Shown: in pieces, positions 33,679 to 41,738 of the stretch | Layout: the number at the start of each line of letters is the position of its first letter | Numbering within the stretch: the first letter of the stretch is position 1 | Assembly (NCBI GenBank): GCA_044866695.1 | Contig: JBIOUF010000165.1 | Location: forward strand, 1 to 50,210 | DNA: 50,210 bases | Reading direction: 5' to 3' | Source: JBIOUF01 sp044866695 | GTDB lineage: Bacteria; Actinomycetota; Actinomycetes; Propionibacteriales; Nocardioidaceae | Program-made: the position numbers and the translations under genes | The notes under the pieces: generated by a model | Told to the model about the DNA's origin: nothing | The model's database searches: none | Seen by the model: only the letters and a program-made list of their open reading frames with translations

Positions 33679-35058
33679 TCAGAGGACCGACGGCGGGGTG
33701 TTCCCGGCCTCCTCGATGCCGCGGCGCGGGTCGACCCGGGCCAGCAGGACCGCCCCGACCCCGAAGAACGCGACCAGGGCGAAGATCGCCGGCCGGTAGG
33801 AGTCGGTCCACTGGTGCACCAGGCCGAACACCAGGGTGCCCAGCCAGCTGGTGCCGCGCTCGGCGGCCTGGTAGAGGCTGAAGTACTCGGCCTCCCGGCC
33901 CCGGGGGATGAGCAGGCTGAAGAACGACCTGGACAGCGCCTGGGTGCCGCCGAGGACCAGACCGATCGACGCGGCGAGCACCAGGAACAGCGGGTAGCTG
34001 CCCTCCGGGGTGAGGTACCCGCCGGTCACCACGAGCATCCAGATGCCCAGCCCGGTGAGGACCACCCGGCGCGCGCCGTACCGTTCGGCGACCCGCCCGA
34101 AGACCAGCGCCCCCACGACCCCGACGAACTGGACCACGAGGAAGCCGCTGAGCACCGTGCTCTTGGCGAACCCGAGCTCCTTCTCGCCGTACACCGACGA
34201 GGCGTAGATCACCGTCTGGATGCCGTCGTTGTAGAACAGGTAGGCCACCAGGAACGTCAGCGTCACCGGGTAGCGCCGCAGGTCCCGCAGGGTCACCCAG
34301 AGCTGGCCGAAGCTCTCCTTGACCAGCCCGCCGTGCTCGGGGACGACGTTGACCGGGGCCCGGTTGCGGATGCCCCGGTAGGGGATCACCGTGAACGCCG
34401 CCCACCACGCCGCAGCGGAGACCAGGCAGATCCGCACGGCGGTCTCCTGGTCGTCCATCACCGTGAGCAGGCCGAAGTTCGCGGTGAGCAGCAGCCCGCC
34501 GCCGAGGTACCCGCGCGCCCAGCCCCGGGACGAGACCCGGTCGCGCTCGTCGGGGGTGGCGATCTCGACCAGGATGGCGTCGTAGACCACCAGGGACGAC
34601 CCCAGGCACAGCGTCGCGGCGACCAGCAGCACCGCCCCCAGCTGCCAGTTGGAGCCGGTCACGAAGAACATCAGCGCCGCCGCGACGCTGCCCGCCCAGG
34701 CGTAGCGGGCCATCGTCGTCACCTTCCGGTGGGACCGGTCCGCCGCCGCGCCCACCACGGGCAGCACCAGTGCGGACAGCACCGTGGCCAGCGTCATCAG
34801 GTAGAACACCAGCGAGCCCGGCGACACCGTGAGGCCGAGCACCGACAGGTCCGCCGTGCAGTCCGGGGCGTCGCCGCCGACCTGGCAGCCGGCCGCCCGC
34901 TCGGCGACCGAGGTGAGGTACGGCGCGAACAGCACCGCCGCGACGGTCGTGACGTAGGCCGAGTTCGCCCAGTCGTACCAGTACCAGGCGCGCTGCTCCT
35001 TCTGTCGCTCCAGCGACCGGAGGTCGGCGATCCCGGCCGGGCCGGACGCCTCGGTCAT
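33679..35058 (-). CDS. UMF1-type major facilitator transporter
   Basis: A 459-residue transporter with about 12 membrane helices. The N-terminal YWYDWANSAYVTTVAAVLFAPYL is the signature of the UMF1/ATG22-like family, and GRVAERYGARR is an MFS loop motif. The substrate is unknown; fungal ATG22 exports amino acids from vacuoles, which should not be transferred to bacteria without test. ATG 35058 overlaps the upstream GDPD stop (ATGA), giving a two-gene operon. The stop is about 80 bases beyond the rbpA promoter. Confidence 0.88.
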   Translation of the reverse strand: MTEASGPAGIADLRSLERQKEQRAWYWYDWANSAYVTTVAAVLFAPYLTSVAERAAGCQVGGDAPDCTADLSVLGLTVSPGSLVFYLMTLATVLSALVLPVVGAAADRSHRKVTTMARYAWAGSVAAALMFFVTGSNWQLGAVLLVAATLCLGSSLVVYDAILVEIATPDERDRVSSRGWARGYLGGGLLLTANFGLLTVMDDQETAVRICLVSAAAWWAAFTVIPYRGIRNRAPVNVVPEHGGLVKESFGQLWVTLRDLRRYPVTLTFLVAYLFYNDGIQTVIYASSVYGEKELGFAKSTVLSGFLVVQFVGVVGALVFGRVAERYGARRVVLTGLGIWMLVVTGGYLTPEGSYPLFLVLAASIGLVLGGTQALSRSFFSLLIPRGREAEYFSLYQAAERGTSWLGTLVFGLVHQWTDSYRPAIFALVAFFGVGAVLLARVDPRRGIEEAGNTPPSVL

Positions 35059-35870
35059 GCCGGTCCGCCCCACAGACCCCGCGCGACGAGCACGTCGCGG
35101 AGCAGGTCGGTGCGGTCGGTGACCAGCCCGTCGACGCCGAGGTCGAGCAGGTCGTGCATGCGGTCCGGCTCGTCGACGGTCCACACGTGCACCGGGTGCC
35201 CGGCCCGGTGCGCACGCTCGACGAACCGGCGGTCCACGACGGTGACGCCGCGGTGGCGCTGCGGCACCTGGTAGGCCACGCCGGGGTCTCGCAGCAGCGG
35301 CACCAGCAGCCGCCCGCCGGGGACCAGGCTGACGCCGACCGCGAGCACCCCGCGCGACGTCGCCACCGGGCGGTCCACCAGGCGGCGGAACCGGCGCAGC
35401 GTCGGCTCGGAGAACGAGCCGACGCAGACCCGGTCGTGACACCGGGTGCTGCGCACCAGGTCGGCCATCGGCCGGGCGGCGCCCGGGGACTTCAGGTCGA
35501 CGTTGAACCGCGCCTCGGGGAACGCCTCGAGCAGGTCCGACAGCCGGGGGATCGGCTCGCGGCCGTCGACGAGCACCGTGCCGAGGGCGGCGTACGTCGC
35601 CTCGGCCAGCCGCCCGGCCCGGCCGGTGAGCCGCAGCAGAGTCGGGTCGTGGAAGGCCAGCAGCACGCCGTCGCTGGTGGCGTGCACGTCGGTCTCCAGG
35701 TAGCGGTAGCCGAGCGCCACGGCGTGCTCGAACGCCTTGAGGGTGTTCTCCGGCCCCGGCGCGTCGGGGTGCAGCGCGCCGCCCCGGTGCGCGAACGCCA
35801 GCACCGTGCCATGCTCGATCCCCTCGTCGAGGAACGCGAACCCGGTGCGCGGTCGCGAGCTCGTCACCAC
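35055..35870 (-). CDS. Glycerophosphodiester phosphodiesterase
   Basis: Hydrolyses glycerophosphodiesters to glycerol-3-phosphate and an alcohol. The 271-residue TIM barrel has AHRGG with the catalytic His, ENTLKAFEHAVALG, ETDVHATSDGVLLAFHD (metal Glu/Asp and second His), VDLKSP and the C-terminal VWTVDEP motif. No signal peptide is present, so it acts in the cytoplasm. GTG 35870 is chosen because GATACT lies six bases upstream as a leaderless -10; the adjacent GTG at 35867 is equivalent. Confidence 0.92.
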   Translation of the reverse strand: MVTSSRPRTGFAFLDEGIEHGTVLAFAHRGGALHPDAPGPENTLKAFEHAVALGYRYLETDVHATSDGVLLAFHDPTLLRLTGRAGRLAEATYAALGTVLVDGREPIPRLSDLLEAFPEARFNVDLKSPGAARPMADLVRSTRCHDRVCVGSFSEPTLRRFRRLVDRPVATSRGVLAVGVSLVPGGRLLVPLLRDPGVAYQVPQRHRGVTVVDRRFVERAHRAGHPVHVWTVDEPDRMHDLLDLGVDGLVTDRTDLLRDVLVARGLWGGPA

Positions 35871-35876
35871 CCCAGC

Positions 35877-35904
35877 AGTATCCCCGCCGGCGGTGGGATA
35901 ACGT
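35877..35904. promoter_or_regulatory. Divergent -10 pair (GDPD and zinc-ribbon genes)
   Basis: GATACT (35882-35877, reverse) lies six bases before the GDPD GTG. TAACGT (35899-35904, forward) lies seven bases before ATG 35912. Both genes start without a ribosome-binding site, 41 bases apart. Confidence 0.5.
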
Positions 35905-35911
35905 CGCAGGC

Positions 35912-36175
35912 ATGGACGAGATGACCTGCCCGAAGTGTGCGGGGACGATGCACATCCATCAGACCGGGGCGGTCCCGGTCGCCCGTTGCTCGTCCTGTGC
36001 CGGAATCTTCCTCGAGCGCGCCGACCTCGGGATCCTCGGCGAGGCCGAGAACGACTGGCACGCCGACCGCGGCGGCCCGAAGACCGAGCCGCTGCCCCGC
36101 ATCCACCCCGACATGGTCGCCCCGCCCCCGGCCAAGCCCGCCGCCCGCTCGTTCCTGGAGACGCTGTTCGGCTGA
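35912..36175 (+). CDS. Small zinc-ribbon (TFIIB-type) protein
   Basis: An 87-residue protein with paired cysteines CPKC (6-9) and CSSC (26-29), followed by AGIFLERADL. This is the zf-TFIIB-type ribbon found in many small bacterial proteins of unknown function. The second half is Pro-rich and ends in a short helix, ARSFLETLFG. It likely binds one zinc ion; a nucleic-acid role is possible but unproven. The start is supported by the leaderless -10. A stem-loop follows 8 bases after the stop. Confidence 0.85.
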   Translation: MDEMTCPKCAGTMHIHQTGAVPVARCSSCAGIFLERADLGILGEAENDWHADRGGPKTEPLPRIHPDMVAPPPAKPAARSFLETLFG

Positions 36176-36183
36176 GCAGCACC

Positions 36184-36226
36184 CCGGTGATCGAGGTGCG
36201 AGCTTGCGAGCCTCGGAATCACCGGC
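36184..36226. terminator. Stem-loop after the zinc-ribbon gene
   Basis: CCGGTGAT (36184-36191) and ATCACCGG (36219-36226) are perfect 8-base ends. An inner CGAGG/CCTCG pair surrounds TGCGAGCTTGCGAG. It resembles the GGTGGTTGAGG repeat family in its core. Confidence 0.6.
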
Positions 36227-36269
36227 ACTCGGGCGGGGTCCCACGGCGAAGCGCGGTGGGTCGGCAAGG

Positions 36270-36353
36270 TTGTGGCCGATGACTGCACCACCTCGGCGTT
36301 GTGGCCCCGGACCGCAGCGACACGCCGTGGGGACCTGCAGGCATCGGCCACAA
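36270..36353. repeat. 84-bp palindromic-end repeat, copy 3
   Basis: Same 11-base ends, internal TTGTGGCC at element position 30 and CGACACGCCG core. It lies in the convergent gap between the zinc-ribbon gene and the HTH-MurA gene, 13 bases from the latter's stop. Confidence 0.88.
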
Positions 36354-36366
36354 GCACGCCGCGCGG

Positions 36367-37887
36367 TCAGATGTCGCGGAAGGTCTCGATGCTCGCCCCG
36401 AGGGAGTTCAGCCGGGCGGCGAGGTCCTCGTAGCCGCGGTTGATGACGTAGACCGACCGCAGCACGGAGGTGCCCTTGGAGGCCAGCATGGCCAGCAGGA
36501 TGACCACCGCCGGACGCAGCGCGGGGGGGCACATGATCTCCGCCCCCGACCAGCGGGTCGGTCCCTCGATGCGCACGCGGTGCGGGTCCAGCAGCTGGAC
36601 CCTGGCCCCGAGCCGGTTCAGGTCGGTGAGGTAGATGGCGCGGTTCTCGTAGACCCAGTCGTGCAGCAGGGTGTCGCCCTGCGCGACCGCCGCGACCACG
36701 GCGAAGAACGGCAGGTTGTCGATGTTCAGCCCCGGGAAGGGCATCGGGTGGATCTTGTCGATGGGGGAGTGCAGCTCCGAGACGTGGGTGGTCAGGTCGA
36801 CCAGCCGGGTGTGCCCGTTGGCTGCGACGTACTCCTCGCTGCGGGTGTAGCAGAAGCCCATCTCCTCCAGCAGCGCCAGCTCGATCTCGAGGAACTCGAT
36901 GGGCACCCGCTGGATGGTGATCTCCGAGCTGGTCACGATCGCCGCGGCGAGCAGCGACATCGCCTCGATGGGGTCCTCCGACGGGGCGTAGTCGATGTCG
37001 ACGTCGATCTCGGCGAGGCCGTGCACGGCCAGCGTGGTGGTGCCCACGCCGTCGATGCGCACGCCGAGCCGCTGCAGGTAGAAGCACAGGTCCTGGACCA
37101 TGTAGTTGGGGCTGGCGTTGCGGATGACGGTGACGCCGGGATGGAGGGCGGCGGCCATCAGCGCGTTCTCGGTGACGGTGTCGCCGCGCTCGGTGAGCAC
37201 GATCGGCCGCTGCGGCGAGACGGCGCGGTTGACGGTCGCGTGGTAGCTGCCCTCGGTGGCCTTCACCTCCAGGCCGAACGGCCGGAGCGCGACGAGGTGC
37301 GGCTCGACCGTCCGGGTGCCCAGGTCGCAGCCCCCGGCGTACGGCAGGTCGAAGGTGTCCTCGCGGTGCATCAGCGGGCCCAAGAACATGATGATGGACC
37401 TGGTCCGGCGGGCCGCCTCGACGTCGATCCGGGACAGGTCGAGGTCCGCGGGCGGGACGATCTCCAGGTCGTTGTCGTCGTTCAGCCAGCGGGTCCGGAC
37501 GCCGAGGGACTCCAGCACCTCCAGCAGCCGGTTGACCTCCTCGATCCGGGCGACCCTGCGCAGCGTCGTGCGGCCTCGGTTGAGCAGCGACGCGCAGAGC
37601 AGCGCGACGCCGGCGTTCTTCGAGGACTTCACCTCGATGCTGCCCGAGAGCGTGGTCGGCCCGGTGACCCGCAGGTGCGTGGGGCCGGCGCCGAGGGACA
37701 CGATCTCGGAGTCCAGCGCGGCGCCGATGCGGGCGAGCATCTCCAGGGACAGGTTCTGATGCCCCCGCTCGATCCGGTTCACCGCGCTCTGGCTGGTCTG
37801 CAGGACGTCGGCGAGCTGGGCCTGCGTCCAGCCGCGGTGCTTGCGGGCGTCGCGGATGAGCTTGCCGATCCGGGCCAGGTAGTCCAT
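36367..37887 (-). CDS. HTH-domain fused to a MurA-type enolpyruvyl transferase
   Basis: A 506-residue protein. Residues 7-60 form a Cro/C1-type helix-turn-helix (WTQAQLADVLQTSQSAVNRI). Residues 70-500 are a UDP-GlcNAc 1-carboxyvinyltransferase-like domain. It keeps Lys90-Asn91 (SSKNAG), Cys187 in AGGCDLGTRTV at the position of MurA's catalytic Cys, and the C-terminal NRGYEDL motif, so catalysis is plausible. It is probably a MurA paralogue that also binds DNA. ATG 37887 follows a -10 (TAGCGT) by seven bases, within a 26-bp palindrome. Confidence 0.9.
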   Translation of the reverse strand: MDYLARIGKLIRDARKHRGWTQAQLADVLQTSQSAVNRIERGHQNLSLEMLARIGAALDSEIVSLGAGPTHLRVTGPTTLSGSIEVKSSKNAGVALLCASLLNRGRTTLRRVARIEEVNRLLEVLESLGVRTRWLNDDNDLEIVPPADLDLSRIDVEAARRTRSIIMFLGPLMHREDTFDLPYAGGCDLGTRTVEPHLVALRPFGLEVKATEGSYHATVNRAVSPQRPIVLTERGDTVTENALMAAALHPGVTVIRNASPNYMVQDLCFYLQRLGVRIDGVGTTTLAVHGLAEIDVDIDYAPSEDPIEAMSLLAAAIVTSSEITIQRVPIEFLEIELALLEEMGFCYTRSEEYVAANGHTRLVDLTTHVSELHSPIDKIHPMPFPGLNIDNLPFFAVVAAVAQGDTLLHDWVYENRAIYLTDLNRLGARVQLLDPHRVRIEGPTRWSGAEIMCPPALRPAVVILLAMLASKGTSVLRSVYVINRGYEDLAARLNSLGASIETFRDI

Positions 37888-37894
37888 GCCCGGG

Positions 37895-37920
37895 ACGCTA
37901 TCTCAGATATGAGATAGCGT
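37895..37920 (-). promoter_or_regulatory. 26-bp palindromic operator over the HTH-MurA promoter
   Basis: Perfect 11-base arms ACGCTATCTCA (37895-37905) and TGAGATAGCGT (37910-37920) flank GATA. The reverse-strand -10 TAGCGT (37900-37895) lies inside one arm, seven bases from the ATG. Occupancy should block transcription, which suggests autorepression. Confidence 0.75.
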
Positions 37921-37969
37921 GAAATCGGCGCGCCGTGGCGTTCGCCACGTCGACTCAGGTGCCGGCCGG

Positions 37970-38812
37970 TCACCCTGCCACCAGGTCGAGACCGGCGCCG
38001 CCGTCGAGGGTGGTGAGGCGCAGCCGCCGGCCGTCCTGCGACACCGCCACCTCGCCGTCCAGCACCGTGAGCACCGCCTGCTCCACCGCCGCCGCCCCGT
38101 CGTCGGCGCAGGCCATCTTGGTGGTGCGCATCGGTCCGACGGTCCACCGGGTCGACGTGACGTCGACCTCCGCGCTGCCCCGGTTGCACCCGGTGGCCAC
38201 CTGCAGGGTGCCGCCGTGGACCTCGAGCCAGGCGCGCACGCCCTGCGGCACGCTGGCGACCGCGCCGTCCTCGCCGGTCCCGGAGACGACCGAGTCGACG
38301 ATCCAGCGGGTGCCTTCGACCGGCGGTGCCGCAGCGGGCCGCTGCTCGGCGAGGGTGAGGACGGTCTCGGCGCGGGTCAGGATGAGGGTGTCGCCGTCGA
38401 GCGTGAGCGCGGGCGACCCCTGCAGCAGCGCGACCAGCCAGTCGTCCTGCGCCATCAGCTCCGGCGAGCAGGCCATCATGGTGCCGCCGGCCCGGTCCAC
38501 CACCAGGACGCCGTCGCGGATCTCCGCGCCGCCGAACAGCCGGTTGCAGCCGGCGTAGGCCGCGACCCGGCCCTCCTCGAAGCCCAGCGTGACCGTCGAG
38601 CCGGGAACCAGCTCGTGGTCGGGGTCGGTCAGCGCCTCGCTGACGAAGGTGCGACCCGCGAGGTCGGCCATCGACACGATCGGGCCGCCGGTGGGGCCGC
38701 CGCTCGGGCTGGTCGAGCCCGCGTCCCGGTCGGGGTCAGTGCCGGTGGTCGCGTCGTCGGCACAGGCGGCCAGCGCGAGCAGCGCGACGACGAGGACGAC
38801 TCCCAGGCGCAT
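37970..38812 (-). CDS. META-domain lipoprotein
   Basis: A 280-residue exported lipoprotein with lipobox LALAAC (Cys17). Two META/HslJ-like domains occupy about 50-155 and 160-275; each contains a GCNR motif (YAGCNRLFGG, ATGCNRGSAE) and a later MAC segment (MMACSP, KMACAD). META proteins occur in heat-shock and motility contexts, but the biochemical role is unknown. GGAGGAG immediately before ATG 38812 fixes the start. It is divergent from the MFS gene, with an 84-bp repeat between. Confidence 0.88.
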   Translation of the reverse strand: MRLGVVLVVALLALAACADDATTGTDPDRDAGSTSPSGGPTGGPIVSMADLAGRTFVSEALTDPDHELVPGSTVTLGFEEGRVAAYAGCNRLFGGAEIRDGVLVVDRAGGTMMACSPELMAQDDWLVALLQGSPALTLDGDTLILTRAETVLTLAEQRPAAAPPVEGTRWIVDSVVSGTGEDGAVASVPQGVRAWLEVHGGTLQVATGCNRGSAEVDVTSTRWTVGPMRTTKMACADDGAAAVEQAVLTVLDGEVAVSQDGRRLRLTTLDGGAGLDLVAG

Positions 38813-38895
38813 GGCTCCTCCTCCGGCACTGCCCGACCCTTGCTGCCACTGTGACGCACCGTGGGCCAGGACCGGTTCCCGGCGCGCGGGCGGGC

Positions 38896-38979
38896 TTGTG
38901 GCCGATAACCGCACCGATCCCTGTTTGTGGCCGCAGACGACACCGACACGCCGAGCAGACGTGTCCTGATCGGCCACAA
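38896..38979. repeat. 84-bp palindromic-end repeat, copy 4
   Basis: Closest to copy 2, sharing GCAGACGACACCGACACGCC in the core, with the same 11-base ends and the same length. It lies in a divergent gap, ending 28 bases before the MFS gene -10. Confidence 0.9.
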
Positions 38980-39007
38980 TCCGGCGACCCTAGGCGGCCC
39001 GGGTGGG

Positions 39008-39013
39008 TACTGT
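39008..39013 (+). promoter_or_regulatory. -10 element TACTGT of the MFS gene
   Basis: TACTGT ends seven bases before GTG 39021 and there is no ribosome-binding site, so the mRNA is probably leaderless. Confidence 0.5.
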
Positions 39014-39020
39014 CCGGGGC

Positions 39021-40352
39021 GTGTCCACGGCCGGCCCTCGCGCGGAGCGTCGCCGGCGCCGGACGGGTCGCCGCGCAGCGCTGGTGTGGTCGGTCGCCGT
39101 CGCGGTCTACGTGCTCGCGGTCTTCTGCAGGACCTCGCTGTCGGTGGCCGGGCTGCTCGCGGCCGAGCGCTTCGAAATCGGGGCCTCGCTGCTGTCGTCG
39201 TTCACGATGCTGCAGCTGCTGGTGTATGCCGGCATGCAGATCCCGGTGGGAGTGCTGATCGACCGGTTCGGCCCTCGGCGCGTGCTGGTGGCCGGCCTGG
39301 TGGTGCTGGTCGTTGCCCAGGCCGGTTTCGCCGTCGCGTCGTCGTACCCGGCAGCCCTGGTCGCGCGGGTGGGGGTCGGCGCGGGTGACGCGGCGATCTT
39401 CCCCAGCGTCCTGCGGCTGGTGAACACCTGGTTCGCCCCGCTGCGGATCCCGTTCATGGCCCAGCTGACCGGGTTCCTGGGCCAGGTCGGGGCGATGGCG
39501 GCGGCGGTGCCGATGACCTTGATGCTGCGGAGTCTCGGCTGGACCGGTGCCTACCTGGTGCCGGTCGGCGTCGGCGTCGTGCTGGGGCTCCTGCTGTTCG
39601 CCTTCGTGCACGACGGCCCCGACGTCAAGGTCCGCAGCGGACCGCGGATCACCCGGGTGCAGGTCACCGGCACGCTGCGGACGGTCTGGGGCCGGTCCGG
39701 CACGCGGCTGGGGTTCTGGACCCACTTCTCCACGCCGTTCAGCGTCACGATGTTCGCGTTGCTGTGGGGCTACCCGTTCCTGGTCGTCGGGCAAGGCGTG
39801 TCATCGGTGACCGCCGGTGTGCTGCTCACCCTGGCGACCGTGTCGTCGGTGGTCGCCGCTCCGGTCGTCGCGCGGCTGGTCGCCTACCACCCGTTCCACC
39901 GCTCCACGCTCGTGCTCACCATCCTGGCCGCGATAGCGCTGGCCTGGACGGTCGTGCTGTGCTGGCCGGGCCCGGCACCGGTGTGGCTGCTGGTGGTGCT
40001 GGTGTCGGTGATCGGCGTGGGTGGTCCGGCGTCGATGGTCGGGTTCGACTACGCGCGGACGTTCAACGCGCCCGAGCAGCTCGGCGGAGCGATCGGTGTG
40101 GTCAACCAGGGCGGGTTCCTGGCCTGTCTGCTGGCCGTCGTCGGGATCGGCCTAGTGCTGGACTGGCGCACCCCGGCCGGCGCGCGGTACACCGAGTCGG
40201 CGTTCACCTGGGCGATGTCGGTGCAGTACCTGCTGTGGGGGCTCGGCGCCGTTGAGATCCTGCGCTACCGGCGGCGGGCCCGGCGCGAGCTGCGGGACGA
40301 GGACGCCGCGGCGTACGAGCGGATGCGACGAGGGCCGCGGCCCGGCAGCTGA
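39021..40352 (+). CDS. Major facilitator superfamily transporter
   Basis: A 443-residue permease with about 12 membrane helices after a basic N-terminus (ERRRRRTGRR). IPVGVLIDRFGPRRVLVAG is the MFS loop 2-3 signature, and GDAAIFPSVLRLVNTWF resembles organic-anion or nitrate-type MFS porters. The substrate cannot be assigned. GTG 39021 is supported by the leaderless -10. No partner gene is obvious; the next recognisable gene is a phosphopantetheinyl transferase 216 bases on. Confidence 0.88.
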   Translation: MSTAGPRAERRRRRTGRRAALVWSVAVAVYVLAVFCRTSLSVAGLLAAERFEIGASLLSSFTMLQLLVYAGMQIPVGVLIDRFGPRRVLVAGLVVLVVAQAGFAVASSYPAALVARVGVGAGDAAIFPSVLRLVNTWFAPLRIPFMAQLTGFLGQVGAMAAAVPMTLMLRSLGWTGAYLVPVGVGVVLGLLLFAFVHDGPDVKVRSGPRITRVQVTGTLRTVWGRSGTRLGFWTHFSTPFSVTMFALLWGYPFLVVGQGVSSVTAGVLLTLATVSSVVAAPVVARLVAYHPFHRSTLVLTILAAIALAWTVVLCWPGPAPVWLLVVLVSVIGVGGPASMVGFDYARTFNAPEQLGGAIGVVNQGGFLACLLAVVGIGLVLDWRTPAGARYTESAFTWAMSVQYLLWGLGAVEILRYRRRARRELRDEDAAAYERMRRGPRPGS

Positions 40353-40412
40353 CCCCTGCCCGGACGCCCTCGTGCTACCGTCCTCGCCTCAGTCGTCACA
40401 GGAGGCAACCCC

Positions 40413-40543
40413 ATGTCGGTGCTGCGTCGCATGCTCGTCCTGGTCGTCTCGGTCCCGGTGCTCCTGGGGGCCTGCTGATGCTGACCGCCACGTCGGCTAG
40501 GGCCGCCGGCCAGAAGAGCCTCTCCCGGATCTCCTACTGCTGA
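40413..40543 (+). other. Two overlapping 21-codon frames, or one frameshifted secreted peptide
   Basis: GGAGG (40401-40405) precedes ATG 40413. The first frame encodes a basic start, a hydrophobic stretch and ends ...VPVLLGAC at TGA 40476-40478. A second frame starts at the overlapping ATG 40478 (TGATG) and ends ...SLSRISYC at 40543. Adding one G to the G-run at 40466-40470 would join them into a 43-residue peptide with a classical signal sequence (cleavage after ATSARA) and a 12-residue mature part. Whether this is a coupled pair, a frameshifted gene or a sequencing error cannot be told here. Confidence 0.45.
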
Positions 40544-40568
40544 CCCGTCCCCTGAGCGGTGGCGTGCC

Positions 40569-41315
40569 ATGACCTCGACGTCCAGCCGCTGGCTGGCCCG
40601 CGGCGAGCACGAGCTGCCCGACGGCTGGCACTGGCTCACCCCCTACGAGGCCGCCCGAGCCTCGGGGATGCGCTTCACCAAGCGTCGCCGGGAGTACCTG
40701 CTGCGCCGCTGGGCCGGCAAGCAGGCCGTGGCCGCGGCGGCCGGGCTGCCGGCCGATCCGGAGCGGCTGTCCCGCATCGAGGTGGCCAACCGTCCCACCG
40801 GCGCGCCGTACGTGCTCGTCGACGGCGCACCGCTCGGCCTGGACGTCTCGCTCACCGACCGGGCCGGCTGGGCCGTCTGCGTCGTGGGGGCGGACCTGAG
40901 CCGGGTCGGTTGCGACCTGGAGATCGTGGAGCCGCGGTCCGACGGGTTCGTCAGGGACTTCCTCACCCCCGCCGAGCAGGCGTACGTCGCCGCTGCCCCG
41001 CACCGTGACGCGGCCGCGAACCTACTGTGGTCGGCGAAGGAGAGCGCGCTGAAGGTGCTTCGCACCGGCCTGCGGCGGGACACCCGCAGTGTCGAGGTGA
41101 CCGTCCACCAGGCGAGCCCCACCGGCTGGGGGTCCATGCAGGTCCGCAGCACGGAGGGGGCGCTCATGCCGGGGTGGTGGCGCCGCGAGGGCAGGTTCCT
41201 GCTCACCATCGCCTCCGACCGGCCGTTCCCCGAGCCGGTCGTGCTGGCCGGCTCGGCCGACCTCCGCGCCGCCGAGCCGGTGCACAGCTGGGTGGGCCAG
41301 CCGCTCGAGGACTAG
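40569..41315 (+). CDS. Sfp-type 4'-phosphopantetheinyl transferase
   Basis: Transfers phosphopantetheine from CoA to acyl- or peptidyl-carrier proteins. The 248 residues contain VGCDLEIVE (113-121, with the metal-binding Asp116 and Glu118) and WSAKESALKVL (154-164), the two diagnostic motifs. The upstream RPTGAPYV region matches the substrate-side motif. It probably serves the carrier domains of the PfaA-like synthase encoded 6 kb away, which it faces across a convergent gap. No strong ribosome-binding site precedes ATG 40569. Confidence 0.92.
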   Translation: MTSTSSRWLARGEHELPDGWHWLTPYEAARASGMRFTKRRREYLLRRWAGKQAVAAAAGLPADPERLSRIEVANRPTGAPYVLVDGAPLGLDVSLTDRAGWAVCVVGADLSRVGCDLEIVEPRSDGFVRDFLTPAEQAYVAAAPHRDAAANLLWSAKESALKVLRTGLRRDTRSVEVTVHQASPTGWGSMQVRSTEGALMPGWWRREGRFLLTIASDRPFPEPVVLAGSADLRAAEPVHSWVGQPLED

Positions 41316-41410
41316 CGCGGCGTGTCGTCCCGCCGACCGGACTCAACAGGGCGGGGCCGGGCGCACGCGCGTGCCTGCCCCCTCCCGGGGTGCACGGGCT
41401 CTCCCGCCGG

Positions 41411-41580
41411 CCACGACCGGTTCATGTTGCTGGGTTGAGCCGTGGATGTTGGTGGGTTGAGCCGTGGATGTTGGTGGACCCGCAAGGATTGACGGGTCGG
41501 GGCACCAACATTGACGGGTCGGCGCACCAAGATTGACGGGTCGGCGCACCAGGATTGACGGGTCGGCGCAGGGGTTGGTC
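41411..41580. repeat. Inverted 22-bp tandem array, copy 2
   Basis: Forward GAGCCGTGGATGTTGG units start at 41437 and 41459, with a degenerate one near 41415. Inverted GACGGGTCGG units start at 41491, 41513, 41535 and 41557. The period is exactly 22 bases. It lies in the convergent gap between the phosphopantetheinyl transferase and carboxylase genes; 41581-41738 shows nothing further. Confidence 0.9.
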
Positions 41581-41738
41581 GGCCGGGCGAGACGGGTGCA
41601 GAGGGGTCGCGTTGGTCGACCAAGGGCCCGGTGGGGCGGGGGGTGCGTCGAGCCGCGACCTCTGGTCTGGTCGTCCGGCAGGGGCGCTTCGCGCCGGAGC
41701 GGACACCACAGCTCACGGGTCGACGCGCACCGTCCTCG

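Noticed and set aside
36301..37917. 538-residue forward frame antisense to the HTH-MurA gene
   Set aside because: It shadows a clear enzyme gene, and its composition is typical of antisense frames.
41316..41345. Strong terminator after the phosphopantetheinyl transferase gene
   Set aside because: Only one clear arm (CGGCGTGTCG) is present; the second arm is too imperfect to call a stable hairpin.
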